Shown here piece by piece: positions 44,603-53,600 of a stretch of DNA of 64,000 bases. Source of the DNA: Terriglobales bacterium (lineage in GTDB: Bacteria > Acidobacteriota > Terriglobia > Terriglobales > Acidobacteriaceae); NCBI GenBank assembly GCA_035487355.1, contig DATHMF010000006.1, forward strand, positions 185,762 to 249,761. The letters run 5' to 3'. The notes under the pieces were generated by a model that was given only the letters and a program-made list of their open reading frames with translations, did no database searches and was not told where the DNA came from. The position numbers were made by a program, and so were the translations under genes. Every line of letters starts with the position of its first letter. The first letter of the stretch is position 1.

Positions 44603-46270
44603 ATGGCGAAACCGATTTTACTCAGCGTGGATGACGATTCGGATGTTTTGCGGGCCATTGAACGCGATCTGCGTTCGCAATATGGCGCGGAATACCGCGT
44701 CCTGGCGAGCGATTCTCCCCAGGGGGCGCTCGACCTTCTCAAGCAGTTGAAGGTACGCAATGACAGCGTAGCTTTGCTGCTGGCCGACCAACGCATGCCC
44801 AAGATGGATGGCGTGGGGTTTCTGCAGGAAGCAATGCAGATTTTCCCTCAGGCCAAGCGGGCGTTGCTCACCGCATATGCCGATACCAATGCTGCTATCA
44901 ATGCCATCAATGAAGTCAGCATCAATTATTTTTTCTTAAAACCCTGGGACCCGCCGGAAGAGCACCTCTATCCGCAATTGAATGATTTGCTCGATGACTG
45001 GCAAGCTTCCTACCGCCCGACGTTTCAGGGAATCCGGGTGTTGGGTACGCGTTGGTCACGCAGGTCGTATGAGCTGCGAGACTTCCTGGCGCGCAATCAT
45101 GTTCCATACCAGTGGATTGATGTTGAGTTTTCTGCCAACGATCCGGAAACCAAGCGCCTGGTGGAGGCCCTTGGGCCGGAAGCGGCCAGCCTCCCGGTCG
45201 TGCTCTTCCCGGATGGGACGAAGCTTTTGGAGAGCGCGCCGGCCGAGGTCGCACAAAAAGTCGGGTTGCGAACACGGGCGCAAACCAGCTTTTATGATTT
45301 GGCGATCTTAGGCGGAGGGCCGGCCGGTTTGGCCGCCGCTGTTTACGGAGCATCGGAAGGCCTGCACACAGTGATCGTGGAGCGAGAAGCTCCCGGCGGC
45401 CAGGCGGGAATGAGCTCACGCATCGAGAACTATCTCGGATTCCCCACCGGACTCAGTGGCGCCGATCTGGCCAGGCGCGCTGTCGTGCAAGCGCAGCGCT
45501 TTGGAGTGGAAATTCTGTCGCAAGAGGCCGTCGGAGTTCGAACGGAAGGTCCTTACCGGATCATCAAATTTGCGGATGGAAACGAAATCTCCTGTCATGC
45601 TTTGATGATTGCCACCGGAGTGCAGTGGCGACGCCTGGAAGCGCCAGGAGTAGACAAGTTACAGGGCGCCGGCATCTATTATGGCGGTGGCGCCACCGAA
45701 GCGCTTTCGTGCAAGGGTGAAATCGTCTACGTGGTGGGAGGCGCGAATTCAGCGGGTCAAGCGGCAATGAACTTCGCCAAGTATGCGGAGCGGGTTGTCA
45801 TTCTGGTGCGCGGAGACTCACTTTCCAGCACCATGTCGCAATATCTGATTGACCAGATTCAACAGACGCCCAACATTCAACTATGGGCCCATGCCAGCGT
45901 AGCCGAAGCGCATGGAGAAACCCACCTGGAAGAAATTTCGGTCCTCTGTTCGGATACGAATAAAGTTGAACGCGTTCCGGCAAACGCCATGTTCATCTTT
46001 ATTGGAGCGCTGCCGCGAACCGACTGGCTGGCGAACGTGGTGGAGAGAGACGAGCGCGGTTTTCTCCTGACCGGCCCTGATCTCATCTGGGATGGGAGAC
46101 GTCCGAAAGGCTGGACGCTCGACCGTGATCCCTTCCTGCTGGAGACCAACATTCCCGGAATTTTCGCCGTGGGTGATGTGCGGCACGGCTCGGTGAAGCG
46201 GGTAGCCTCCGGAGTTGGCGAAGGGTCCGTGGCAGTACAGTTCATCCATCAGTATTTGAGCAAGGTATAA
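44603..46270 (+). CDS. Fused response regulator / Grx-like / thioredoxin-reductase-like flavoprotein lacking CxxC
   Basis: 555 residues from the ATG at 44603 (GTG at 44597 possible). Residues 1-125 are a receiver domain: D10-D12, phospho-acceptor D62 in LLADQRMPKMDG, T in LLTAYAD and K in FFLKPWD. Residues ~140-225 read as a glutaredoxin-like fold (GIRVLGTRWSRRSYELRDFLARNHVPYQWIDVE...SLPVVLFPDG) in which the CPYC position is RWSRRS. Residues ~235-555 are thioredoxin-reductase-like with FAD motif GGGPAGLAAAVYGAS, NAD(P) motif GGANSAGQAAMNF and a final GDVRHGSVKRVASGVGEG. The usual redox-active CATC is replaced by YGGGATEA. FAD binding is likely; disulfide reduction is not. It sits one base upstream of a sensor kinase. 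Confidence 0.88.
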   Translation: MAKPILLSVDDDSDVLRAIERDLRSQYGAEYRVLASDSPQGALDLLKQLKVRNDSVALLLADQRMPKMDGVGFLQEAMQIFPQAKRALLTAYADTNAAINAINEVSINYFFLKPWDPPEEHLYPQLNDLLDDWQASYRPTFQGIRVLGTRWSRRSYELRDFLARNHVPYQWIDVEFSANDPETKRLVEALGPEAASLPVVLFPDGTKLLESAPAEVAQKVGLRTRAQTSFYDLAILGGGPAGLAAAVYGASEGLHTVIVEREAPGGQAGMSSRIENYLGFPTGLSGADLARRAVVQAQRFGVEILSQEAVGVRTEGPYRIIKFADGNEISCHALMIATGVQWRRLEAPGVDKLQGAGIYYGGGATEALSCKGEIVYVVGGANSAGQAAMNFAKYAERVVILVRGDSLSSTMSQYLIDQIQQTPNIQLWAHASVAEAHGETHLEEISVLCSDTNKVERVPANAMFIFIGALPRTDWLANVVERDERGFLLTGPDLIWDGRRPKGWTLDRDPFLLETNIPGIFAVGDVRHGSVKRVASGVGEGSVAVQFIHQYLSKV

Positions 46271-46271
46271 C

Positions 46272-47657
46272 ATGGCCGAGAAATCGGAGTTACTTCAAGT
46301 ACCTGTATTCGCTGACCTGCCTGACGACCAGATCACATGGTTCCTCAGTCAGTCGCAGGAGCTCGCTCTCAAAGCGGGCGACATATACGCGCGCCAGGGT
46401 GACCCGGCAGATGCAATGTTTGTGGTTCTTGAGGGTGAGCTGCTGGTACGCGGTGAACTGGGCGGCGAGATTGTCGCAATTTCGATCACACCAGGCGATG
46501 TCACTGGGGTGCTGCCCTTTTCCCGGATGAAGCAATTTACCGTGAGCGGGCGCGCCGTGGGAGACGCGCGCGTCCTGCGATTTCCTGCCACGCTTTTCCC
46601 GGAGCTTGTGCAAAAAATGCCCGAGCTGGCCCAGCGCCTTGTGGGCCTTATGTCAGACAGGATCCGCGAAACCACGCGGCGGGAACAACAGCGAGACCGA
46701 TTGGCGGCCCTGGGAAAGCTTTCGGCGGGTCTTGCTCATGAACTCAACAACCCTGCCTCCGCGGCCAAACGCGCCACAGGCCAGCTCCGCGACACGCTGA
46801 AATGCATCCGGGATGCAAGCCATGAGTTGGGTGCGCGCGAACTTACTCCCGCACAGAAAGCAGAGATCGAGAAGCTGGAAGCCGCGATCATTCAGCGGGA
46901 TGAGCCGCCGCCTGATGCACTGACCGTCAGCAACCTGGAAGAGCAAATTGATTCCTTTTTGCGCAGCCGCGGGCTCAACGATATGTGGCAGCTTTCCGCC
47001 GATCTTGCGCGCAAGGGCGCCAAGCCGGAGGTGCTGGAATCCCTGTTCGCAACACTCGATGCTGACACTGCTCGCGCGGCCCTGGTGAGGATCGCAGCTT
47101 CGCTTGAGATTGCAAACTTGTTGGGCGAAATCGAGAACAGCACGTCACGAATCTCTGACCTGGTGGGTGCAATCAAGGAATACACTTTCATGGACCAGGC
47201 ACCGGTGCAAAACGTTGACATCGTAAAGAGCCTGGAGAACACGCTTACCATCCTGAACCACAAGCTCAAGCGCGGCGTGGTGGTTCAGCGTGACTATCAG
47301 CGTGTTCCTTTCCTGGTGAATTCATTTGGCAGCGAACTCAATCAGGTTTGGACCAACATCATTGACAATGCCATTGACGCGATGAGTGGAAAAGGCGAGC
47401 TGCGAGTACGTACCTACCGCGAAGATTCCTGCGTTGTAGTCGAGATTGGCGATAACGGTCCGGGGATTCCACCCGAGATCAAGTCGCGCATCTTTGAACC
47501 GTTCTTCACGACCAAGGGAGTCGGAGAAGGAACCGGGCTCGGCCTGGATACAGTCCAGCGAATCGTGAAGAAACATAGAGGCAGTATTCAGGTGAGTTCG
47601 AAGCCGGGAGATACGCGTTTTCAAGTGTGGCTCCCGTTGGCCGAAGCTCCAGTTTAA
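46272..47657 (+). CDS. Sensor histidine kinase with cyclic-nucleotide-binding domain
   Basis: 461 residues, no TM. Residues ~10-125 form a cNMP-binding/CAP-like sensor ([39 protein letters not shown]). LSAGLAH156ELNNPASA is the H-box with the phosphorylated His. [37 protein letters not shown] and [22 protein letters not shown] are the N, G1 and G2 boxes. It starts one base after the stop of the REC-flavoprotein gene, so the two are almost certainly a cognate pair, translationally coupled. Ligand may be cAMP or cGMP, or the domain may sense without a nucleotide. Confidence 0.92.
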   Translation: MAEKSELLQVPVFADLPDDQITWFLSQSQELALKAGDIYARQGDPADAMFVVLEGELLVRGELGGEIVAISITPGDVTGVLPFSRMKQFTVSGRAVGDARVLRFPATLFPELVQKMPELAQRLVGLMSDRIRETTRREQQRDRLAALGKLSAGLAHELNNPASAAKRATGQLRDTLKCIRDASHELGARELTPAQKAEIEKLEAAIIQRDEPPPDALTVSNLEEQIDSFLRSRGLNDMWQLSADLARKGAKPEVLESLFATLDADTARAALVRIAASLEIANLLGEIENSTSRISDLVGAIKEYTFMDQAPVQNVDIVKSLENTLTILNHKLKRGVVVQRDYQRVPFLVNSFGSELNQVWTNIIDNAIDAMSGKGELRVRTYREDSCVVVEIGDNGPGIPPEIKSRIFEPFFTTKGVGEGTGLGLDTVQRIVKKHRGSIQVSSKPGDTRFQVWLPLAEAPV

Positions 47658-47670
47658 AAAAGGAGATCGT

Positions 47671-48156
47671 ATGGCTCAACTTGACATTGTGTCGGAACGT
47701 CCGCCATTGCCTCCATTTATTCATGAGACTGCCATTCAGAAGGTCCGCTTGGCGGAAGATGGCTGGAACTCTCGTGATCCTGAAAAGGTAGCTCTAGCGT
47801 ACACCATAGACTCGCGCTGGAGAAACCGCGCCGAATTCTCGAATGGCAGGCAGGAAATCATCGCATTTCTGAAGCGCAAGTGGGCGAAGGAATTGGATTA
47901 CCGGCTGATCAAAGAGCTCTGGGCGTTCGACGGGAATCGCATCGCGGTGCGCTTCGCCTACGAATGCCACGATGACTCGGGAAACTGGTTCCGCTCATAT
48001 GGCAATGAGAATTGGGAGTTCGATGAGCACGGCCTGATGCGCTTGCGGTTCGCATCTATCAATGATCTACCCATCAAAGAGTCCGAGCGTAAGTATCATT
48101 GGCCGCTGGGGCGGCGTCCCGATGGCCATCCCGGATTGAGTGATCTTGGTCTGTAG
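47671..48156 (+). CDS. NTF2-like protein, DUF1348
   Basis: 161 residues of the DUF1348 family: [96 protein letters not shown]. The fold is a small NTF2-like cone that could bind a small ligand; no reaction is established. AAAGGAG lies six bases before ATG, 13 bp after the kinase stop, so it belongs to the same transcript. Confidence 0.88.
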   Translation: MAQLDIVSERPPLPPFIHETAIQKVRLAEDGWNSRDPEKVALAYTIDSRWRNRAEFSNGRQEIIAFLKRKWAKELDYRLIKELWAFDGNRIAVRFAYECHDDSGNWFRSYGNENWEFDEHGLMRLRFASINDLPIKESERKYHWPLGRRPDGHPGLSDLGL

Positions 48157-48210
48157 CTAAGCTTTGTAGCTTTTGATACATCTTGATTTCAATTTCAAAG
48201 GAGGCACATC

Positions 48211-48696
48211 ATGCTCTTCGCCATCACCCTTGTACACGTAGCGTTGAGCCTCGTGGGAATCTTATCGGGGTTTGTTGTCCTGTTCGGTATGCTGGCTGGG
48301 AAACGTCTCGACGGCTGGACAGCGCTGTTTCTTACGACCACCGTGGCGACAAGCGCGACCGGGTTCCTCTTTCCCTTTCACCAACTTCTGCCGTCTCATA
48401 AGGTCGGCATCATATCGCTGGTGGTGCTGGCCATTGCCATCTTGGCGCGCTACGGCAAGCACCTCACCGGCGCTTGGCGCTGGATCTACGTAGTTGCTGC
48501 CGCGATTGCCCTCTATCTTAATGTCTTCGTGGGGGTTTTCCAGGCCTTTGAGAAGGTGCCGGCCTTGAAAGCGCTGGCTCCAACTCAGAGCGAGCCGCCG
48601 TTCAAGCTTGCGCAGCTCACCGTTCTGGTGCTCTTCGTCGTGCTTACTATTGTCGCGGCGATTAAGTTCCGCCCGCAGTCGGTCCGCGCGGCTTGA
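48211..48696 (+). CDS. Small integral membrane protein, unrecognised
   Basis: 161 residues with four hydrophobic segments (about 3-25, 35-55, 65-82, 92-112) plus a last one near 133-153. A conserved-looking FPFHQLLPSHKVG loop lies between helices 2 and 3. AAAGGAGG lies six bases before ATG, a strong site. No domain recognised. Same strand and spacing as its neighbours suggest membership of the operon starting at 44603. Confidence 0.75.
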   Translation: MLFAITLVHVALSLVGILSGFVVLFGMLAGKRLDGWTALFLTTTVATSATGFLFPFHQLLPSHKVGIISLVVLAIAILARYGKHLTGAWRWIYVVAAAIALYLNVFVGVFQAFEKVPALKALAPTQSEPPFKLAQLTVLVLFVVLTIVAAIKFRPQSVRAA

Positions 48697-48817
48697 GCAG
48701 TTGTATTTTCCGTTCGCCATTCGCCAAACCCGGATGGCCAATTTGCTCTCTCAAGTATGTAGAGCTTGCGAGAGTGCAGATACCAACAAACAAGATTCAT
48801 AACAAGCGAAGGAGATT

Positions 48818-49810
48818 GTGATGACGAACCAAAAAACGCCAATTCTTGAACCAAAAACCCAAGCTTTTGTGGATACCCTCAATGCGCAGGGAGGAAAGCC
48901 GCTTTATGAGCTCTCTTACGCGGACGCCCGTAAAGTGCTGGAAGATGCGCAAGCCATCGAAGTCAGGAAACTACCCGCTGATGTCGAAGAAAAAATTCTA
49001 CCGGTTGGTCCTGGCGGAGAAGTTTCCGTTCGTATCTATCGGCCGAAAGGCGCCAAAGGTCTTCTGCCGGTGGTGATGTACTTCCACGGTGGTGGTTGGA
49101 TTCTGGGCAGCAAGAATACGCACGACAGGTTGCTGCGCGATCTGGTCAACAGCACCAATGCTGCTTTTGTATTTGTGAACTACACCCCGTCTCCCGAGGC
49201 GCAATTTCCAGTGCCTATTGAGCAAGATTATGCCGCGACCAAATATATCGCCGAGCACGGCAAAGAGTTCGGCCTCGATTCGAGCCGGCTCGCGGTGGCC
49301 GGTGACAGTGTAGGCGGCAACATGGTGGCAGCGGTCACGCAGCTCGCGAAAGAGCGCAAAGGACCGGCGATCCGCTACCAGGTTCTTTTCTATCCGGTGA
49401 CCGACTCGAGCCTGTCGCAGAAGTCCTACGAAGAATTCGCCAACGGTCCATGGCTGACCAAGCGTGCGATGGAATGGTTTTGGGATGCATACGCTCCCAA
49501 CAAGGAGGATCGCAAGAAAACTACGGCCTCTCCGCTATCGGCGACCATGGAACAGTTGAAGGGCCTGCCTCCGGCGCTGGTCATTGTGGACGAGAACGAT
49601 ATTCTGCGCGATGAAGGCGAGGCCTACGCCAGGAAGCTTATCCAATCTGGCGTTGACGTAACCGCAGTACGCGTTCTCGCTACTCATCACGATTTCGCCC
49701 TGTTAAATGCTTTGGCCGATACACCCGCGACCAAGGCAACGGTCCTTCTGGCTTCGCAGAAGCTTGCTGAAGCTCTCAGTTCGGCTGCAAAGCAGGAGAT
49801 AGCTGCGTAA
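48818..49810 (+). CDS. Alpha/beta-hydrolase esterase (HSL, family IV type)
   Basis: 330 residues. H90GGG is the oxyanion-hole motif, GDS164VGG the nucleophile elbow (Ser164), D261 in VIVDENDILRD the acid and H291 in THHDF the base. It is cytoplasmic (no signal peptide) and should hydrolyse short acyl esters. GGAG lies seven bases before ATG. Probably part of the 44603-51560 group. Confidence 0.9.
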   Translation: MMTNQKTPILEPKTQAFVDTLNAQGGKPLYELSYADARKVLEDAQAIEVRKLPADVEEKILPVGPGGEVSVRIYRPKGAKGLLPVVMYFHGGGWILGSKNTHDRLLRDLVNSTNAAFVFVNYTPSPEAQFPVPIEQDYAATKYIAEHGKEFGLDSSRLAVAGDSVGGNMVAAVTQLAKERKGPAIRYQVLFYPVTDSSLSQKSYEEFANGPWLTKRAMEWFWDAYAPNKEDRKKTTASPLSATMEQLKGLPPALVIVDENDILRDEGEAYARKLIQSGVDVTAVRVLATHHDFALLNALADTPATKATVLLASQKLAEALSSAAKQEIAA

Positions 49811-49834
49811 GCGCAGGGACTATTCACCTCGAGA

Positions 49835-49876
49835 GGGGCGTGGCCGAGTTCCTTCAGGCGCACGCCCTCTCATTTC
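49835..49876 (+). other. Hairpin between esterase and SDR genes
   Basis: gagaggggcgtg and cacgccctctc pair with one bulge. It lies before the strong aggaggt ribosome site of the SDR gene. It may be a processing or weak termination element. Not a tRNA: no anticodon arm or CCA end. Confidence 0.4.
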
Positions 49877-49894
49877 AAGGACAGGAGGTACGAA

Positions 49895-50614
49895 ATGACT
49901 ATGAGATTCTCAGGCAAGTTGGCATTGGTGGCCGGCGGCACAGGCGGGTTAGGACGCGCGGTCACCCTGGCTTTTCTCGAGGAAGGCGCCAAGGTGGTGG
50001 TCACGTATCAGAAGCAGGAAGAATTTGACGCCGTAAAAAGCGCAGCCAGCATGAATGGCGCATCGCTCGAAGGGCGCCGAGTTGATGTCACCGATGAAGC
50101 TGCGGTGCGCCAACTCATCGAGAGTATTCTTGCGCAGCACAACCAGTTGGATATTCTTGTGAACGCGGTTGGCGCCTTTGCCGGCGGCGCGAAATTATGG
50201 GAGCTGGATACGAAAGTCTTCGACCTGATGCTGGCGCTGAATGTGCGCTCTGGTTACGCGTTGGCACGGGTCGCGACGCCGGTCATGCTCAAACAAAAGG
50301 GCGGAGCGATCGTAAACGTTGCATCCAAGGCTGCACTGGACCACGGCCCGGGTGTGGCTGCATACGTTGCGTCCAAGGCGGCTGCGTTGGCCCTGATGGA
50401 TTCGCTCGCCGCAGAGGTGAAGGGCACCGGGGTACGGGTAAACTCGGTCCTGCCCAGCATCATTGATACAGAAGCCAATCGAAAGGCGATGCCCAGCGCA
50501 GACTTCACAAAGTGGCCCAAGCCGGAGGAGATCGCGCGGGTGATTCTGTTTTTGTGCAGCGACGATGCCAAGCTGATTCACGGTGCCGCTGTGCCGGTTT
50601 ATGGGGAGAGTTAA
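49895..50614 (+). CDS. SDR-family NAD(P)-dependent oxidoreductase
   Basis: 239 residues. VAGGTGGLGRAVTLAF is the cofactor loop (TGxxxGxG variant), NAVG is the NAG-like motif, and Y-V-A-S-K is the catalytic pair. The C-terminal ILFLCSDDAKLIHGAAVPVYGES is typical of the family. AGGAGGT lies six bases before ATG. Substrate unknown; it lies between the esterase and pirin genes. Confidence 0.88.
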   Translation: MTMRFSGKLALVAGGTGGLGRAVTLAFLEEGAKVVVTYQKQEEFDAVKSAASMNGASLEGRRVDVTDEAAVRQLIESILAQHNQLDILVNAVGAFAGGAKLWELDTKVFDLMLALNVRSGYALARVATPVMLKQKGGAIVNVASKAALDHGPGVAAYVASKAAALALMDSLAAEVKGTGVRVNSVLPSIIDTEANRKAMPSADFTKWPKPEEIARVILFLCSDDAKLIHGAAVPVYGES

Positions 50615-50654
50615 AAGCCGTGCCCTGACAATGATTTTCGTATCGGAGGCTAAC

Positions 50655-51560
50655 ATGTCCATTCGTCCTGTTAAGCGGCTCATCAAATCCAAGCCTACAC
50701 GCGAAGGTGCGGGCGTGCATCTGCGCCGCGCATTCGGTTTCGGCAACACCGCCGACTTCGATCCATTTCTGCTGCTCGATGATTTCCGCAATGATGTTCC
50801 CGAGGATTATCTTGCCGGCTTCCCGTGGCATCCGCATCGTGGTATCGAGACGATTACCTATGTCTTGGCTGGAACCGTGGAGCACGGCGACAGCATGGGG
50901 AATCGCGGGGTCATCGGCTCCGGCGATGTGCAGTGGATGACCGCGGGGAGCGGGATCATACACCAGGAAATGCCCAAGGGCGACCAAGCGGGCCGGATGC
51001 ACGGCTTCCAGTTGTGGGCCAACCTTCCGGCGTCGCTCAAAATGACGACGCCGCGCTACCAGGAGGTGAAAACCCCTGACATCCCAGAGATCACGGACGA
51101 CGACGGGACCCACGTTCGCGTCGTCTGCGGAAATTTTTGGGGGAAGAGCGGGCCCGTGGATGGCATCGCCGCCGACCCAATCTACCTGGATATATCGGTA
51201 TCTCCCGGCAAGAGGAAGACCCTGCCCGTCGAGACCACTCGTCACGCCTTTGCTTACGTTTTCGCGGGCAGTGGAAAGTTCTGCAACGCGTCTCGTCCGC
51301 TCGCGGTTCCAACCGAAGGAATCCAGTGGGCCGACACCGCGCCTCCTGCAGAGGCGGATAACCGCTCACTCGTGCTCTTTGATCGCGGCGATGAGGTCAC
51401 GGTACAAGCCGGTGACGACGGGATCCGGTTTCTGCTGGTCTCGGGAAAGCCACTCGAGGAACCGGTGGCGTGGTACGGCCCGATCGTGATGAACACGCAG
51501 GAGCAGCTCCAGCAAGCGTTTGAGGAGCTCGAGCAGGGCAAATTTCTGAAGCAGCGCTGA
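50655..51560 (+). CDS. Pirin-family protein
   Basis: 301 residues from ATG 50655, which has GGAGG eight bases upstream; longer in-frame starts overlap the SDR gene. Bicupin with the pirin metal site: FPWHPHRGIETITYVLAG and GIIHQEMPKG carry the His/His/His/Glu ligands. Bacterial pirins include quercetin 2,3-dioxygenases and stress-linked metalloproteins; activity here is unknown. Last gene of the same-strand group. Confidence 0.9.
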   Translation: MSIRPVKRLIKSKPTREGAGVHLRRAFGFGNTADFDPFLLLDDFRNDVPEDYLAGFPWHPHRGIETITYVLAGTVEHGDSMGNRGVIGSGDVQWMTAGSGIIHQEMPKGDQAGRMHGFQLWANLPASLKMTTPRYQEVKTPDIPEITDDDGTHVRVVCGNFWGKSGPVDGIAADPIYLDISVSPGKRKTLPVETTRHAFAYVFAGSGKFCNASRPLAVPTEGIQWADTAPPAEADNRSLVLFDRGDEVTVQAGDDGIRFLLVSGKPLEEPVAWYGPIVMNTQEQLQQAFEELEQGKFLKQR

Positions 51561-51998
51561 ACATCCGCAAGATTTGACCACAAAGGGCACAAAGGACCGC
51601 CTTGTCTGTACAACCCGCGGGATCAATTTAGGAAACAGGCACGAGGACGAGTGATACTACTTCAGGTCGGACGCTCTTCTCCACACGCAGGATTCTGCTT
51701 AGTCATCTGGAGGATCAGTTTGCGGAGGAACCGGAGCACCTGAGCCAATATATTTATATTAAGGATAAGAAGAACAGACCATAAGAGCTTTACGAGAAAC
51801 ATTCAACTGTGCGTTAATCCTAATTCCTATAGCAACTGAAAAGTGCAGAATTCCTGAACTTTGCACCCATTTAATGTGCAGTACGGATCGACGTGCAGTA
51901 TCAGTTTCTCTGCCGCCATGGCATTCGGGTACAATTCTTTTGTTCACTTGGCTTCTGATTATTCTCTCGGTCGGAATCTCTACCAGACTGGTGCGCGC
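51561..51998. other. Intergenic region, no gene seen
   Basis: About 440 bp, part of which is in frame with the FecR gene but reads poorly (MHPFNVQYGSTCSISF...). No structure or repeat stands out. The promoter of the FecR-cyclase pair is presumably here. Confidence 0.4.
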
Positions 51999-53588
51999 AT
52001 GATTTGGATGTTCGTAAAGCGATTCGTGAAAGTGATACCTGAGGTGGCGGCCCAGCCGCACACCTTAGCTTTCGTGCTCTGGGCCCTGGCCTGCACGGCA
52101 TCGCCCTGTCTAGCGCAATCGAAACCCAATCAGGCGGGAGAAATCAGCGCCATGGTTCCTGTTGGCTATGTTCTGCGCGGCACTGCCCCAGCCGTTCCGG
52201 CGCAGCGCAGCGATCCACTCTATTGGCAGGATACGGTCCGCACGGAGAGCGGAGGCCGAATCCGCATCGGCTTGCTCGACGGCTCGATTCTGAATGTTGG
52301 ATCGCAGTCGAGTTTGACGATCACCAAACATGATCCTGCGACCCAGCAGACACAACTTGAATTGCTGTACGGCCGCATCCGCGCGAAAGTGGTGCGCATT
52401 ATGCAGCCGGGTGGAAGTTTCAAGGTGCGTACGCCCGTGGCAGTTGCGGGCGTGGTGGGAACCAGACTTGACGTCGCGACGACGAACGATACGACTGTAG
52501 TCCTTGACCTCGAGGATACAGTGCGTGTGCGCAACGCAGAAGATCGCGTCGCGGGCGAAGTCATTCTGCACCCTGGCGAGTTCACGCGAGTGCAACGTGG
52601 AATGCCGCCTACTGCTCCTAGTCCCGCTTCCCCGGAGCAGCTCCGCGAAAGCGAAGACGCAACCTCGGTCTCCGATCTGCCCGGCGATTGGTCACGCGTA
52701 GAAGTCAGTTTGCCGCCGCCCGGCTGCGGCCAGGAATTCACGCTCTTCGTTCGCGCCTGGTCCAAACAGACTCAAAACGGCAAAGAGATCGAAACACCGG
52801 TTGATCCAGAGTTAGTTGCCGGAAAGTTGCTCCTTGGCAGTATGACTGTGGCTGTCAAAGGTGGCAGCGCCAGCTTAACCAATGCGCCGGGAAGTGGCGC
52901 ACCGGTGGGGACGTTTGTCCCTGAAGGTAAGCAAGCTGCTATCCCGGCCAAGATCTGGTCTCCGATGAAAATGGCGGAAGGGCAGGGCTGGCGTGCGCCG
53001 CGGGCTACATTTGTGGGGAATAGTTTTTACGTTCTGGGACCTATCGGTTCGGCCCGGCAAGTGGCGTTCACTTTCGGCGGTCAACCGGCGACCGTGCTGT
53101 GGATCGGCCCGTGCGGAGCGGGTCTGCTTGCTCCCATGATTCCTGGCGGCACTTACCCGGTATCGTTATCCATCGGCGGACAGGTGGTAGCAAACGGGAA
53201 AATGAACCTGGTGCAGGTCTCCTACGATCTACCCATACCCCCCGCCCTGCTCCGCGGACAAACCACCAAATTTGGGATCGAACTTCGCGGGCTGGCTGGA
53301 CTCGATCAGTTTGTTCAGGGCCGGCCGATTGAGGTCACCACTGTCATCAACAATACGCCGACGATCCTCGGAGGGTTACGCAGCCAAACCCCGGGAGCCA
53401 GCGCCAAAGGTGAAACCATTACGTACCGTGTTGGCGCGGGCAACGTTGATGCTTCAGGGCTGGCGCGACTCGATGCCACCGGACGGGGCCGCCAGAGAGG
53501 TGAGTTTGTCCTGGGTGTAGAGAATAAATTGGATGAGGCTCTGGAGCTCCCGAGTAATCCGCTCACTCGCGTGCCACCAAGGCCATAG
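51999..53588 (+). CDS. FecR-domain exported protein
   Basis: 529 residues from the ATG at 51999 (MIWMFVKRF); the open frame runs back to 51861 but the upstream codons lack a ribosome site. Hydrophobic N-terminal helix, then VPVGYVLRGTAPAVPAQRSDPLYWQDTVRTESGGRIRIGLLDGSILNVGSQSSLTI and FKVRTPVAVAGVVGTRLDV, the FecR core. The C-terminal 300 residues contain a Gly/Ala-rich beta region (TFVPEGKQAAIPAKIWSP...). No sigma factor is encoded nearby; the protein is next to a CHASE2 cyclase instead, a pairing seen in other bacteria. Confidence 0.85.
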   Translation: MIWMFVKRFVKVIPEVAAQPHTLAFVLWALACTASPCLAQSKPNQAGEISAMVPVGYVLRGTAPAVPAQRSDPLYWQDTVRTESGGRIRIGLLDGSILNVGSQSSLTITKHDPATQQTQLELLYGRIRAKVVRIMQPGGSFKVRTPVAVAGVVGTRLDVATTNDTTVVLDLEDTVRVRNAEDRVAGEVILHPGEFTRVQRGMPPTAPSPASPEQLRESEDATSVSDLPGDWSRVEVSLPPPGCGQEFTLFVRAWSKQTQNGKEIETPVDPELVAGKLLLGSMTVAVKGGSASLTNAPGSGAPVGTFVPEGKQAAIPAKIWSPMKMAEGQGWRAPRATFVGNSFYVLGPIGSARQVAFTFGGQPATVLWIGPCGAGLLAPMIPGGTYPVSLSIGGQVVANGKMNLVQVSYDLPIPPALLRGQTTKFGIELRGLAGLDQFVQGRPIEVTTVINNTPTILGGLRSQTPGASAKGETITYRVGAGNVDASGLARLDATGRGRQRGEFVLGVENKLDEALELPSNPLTRVPPRP

Positions 53589-53600
53589 GCGGATGGGCAT

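Noticed and set aside
49835..49876. Possible tRNA (ggccgagt box near a GC hairpin)
   Set aside because: Only about 42 bases with one hairpin; no anticodon arm, T-arm or acceptor end.
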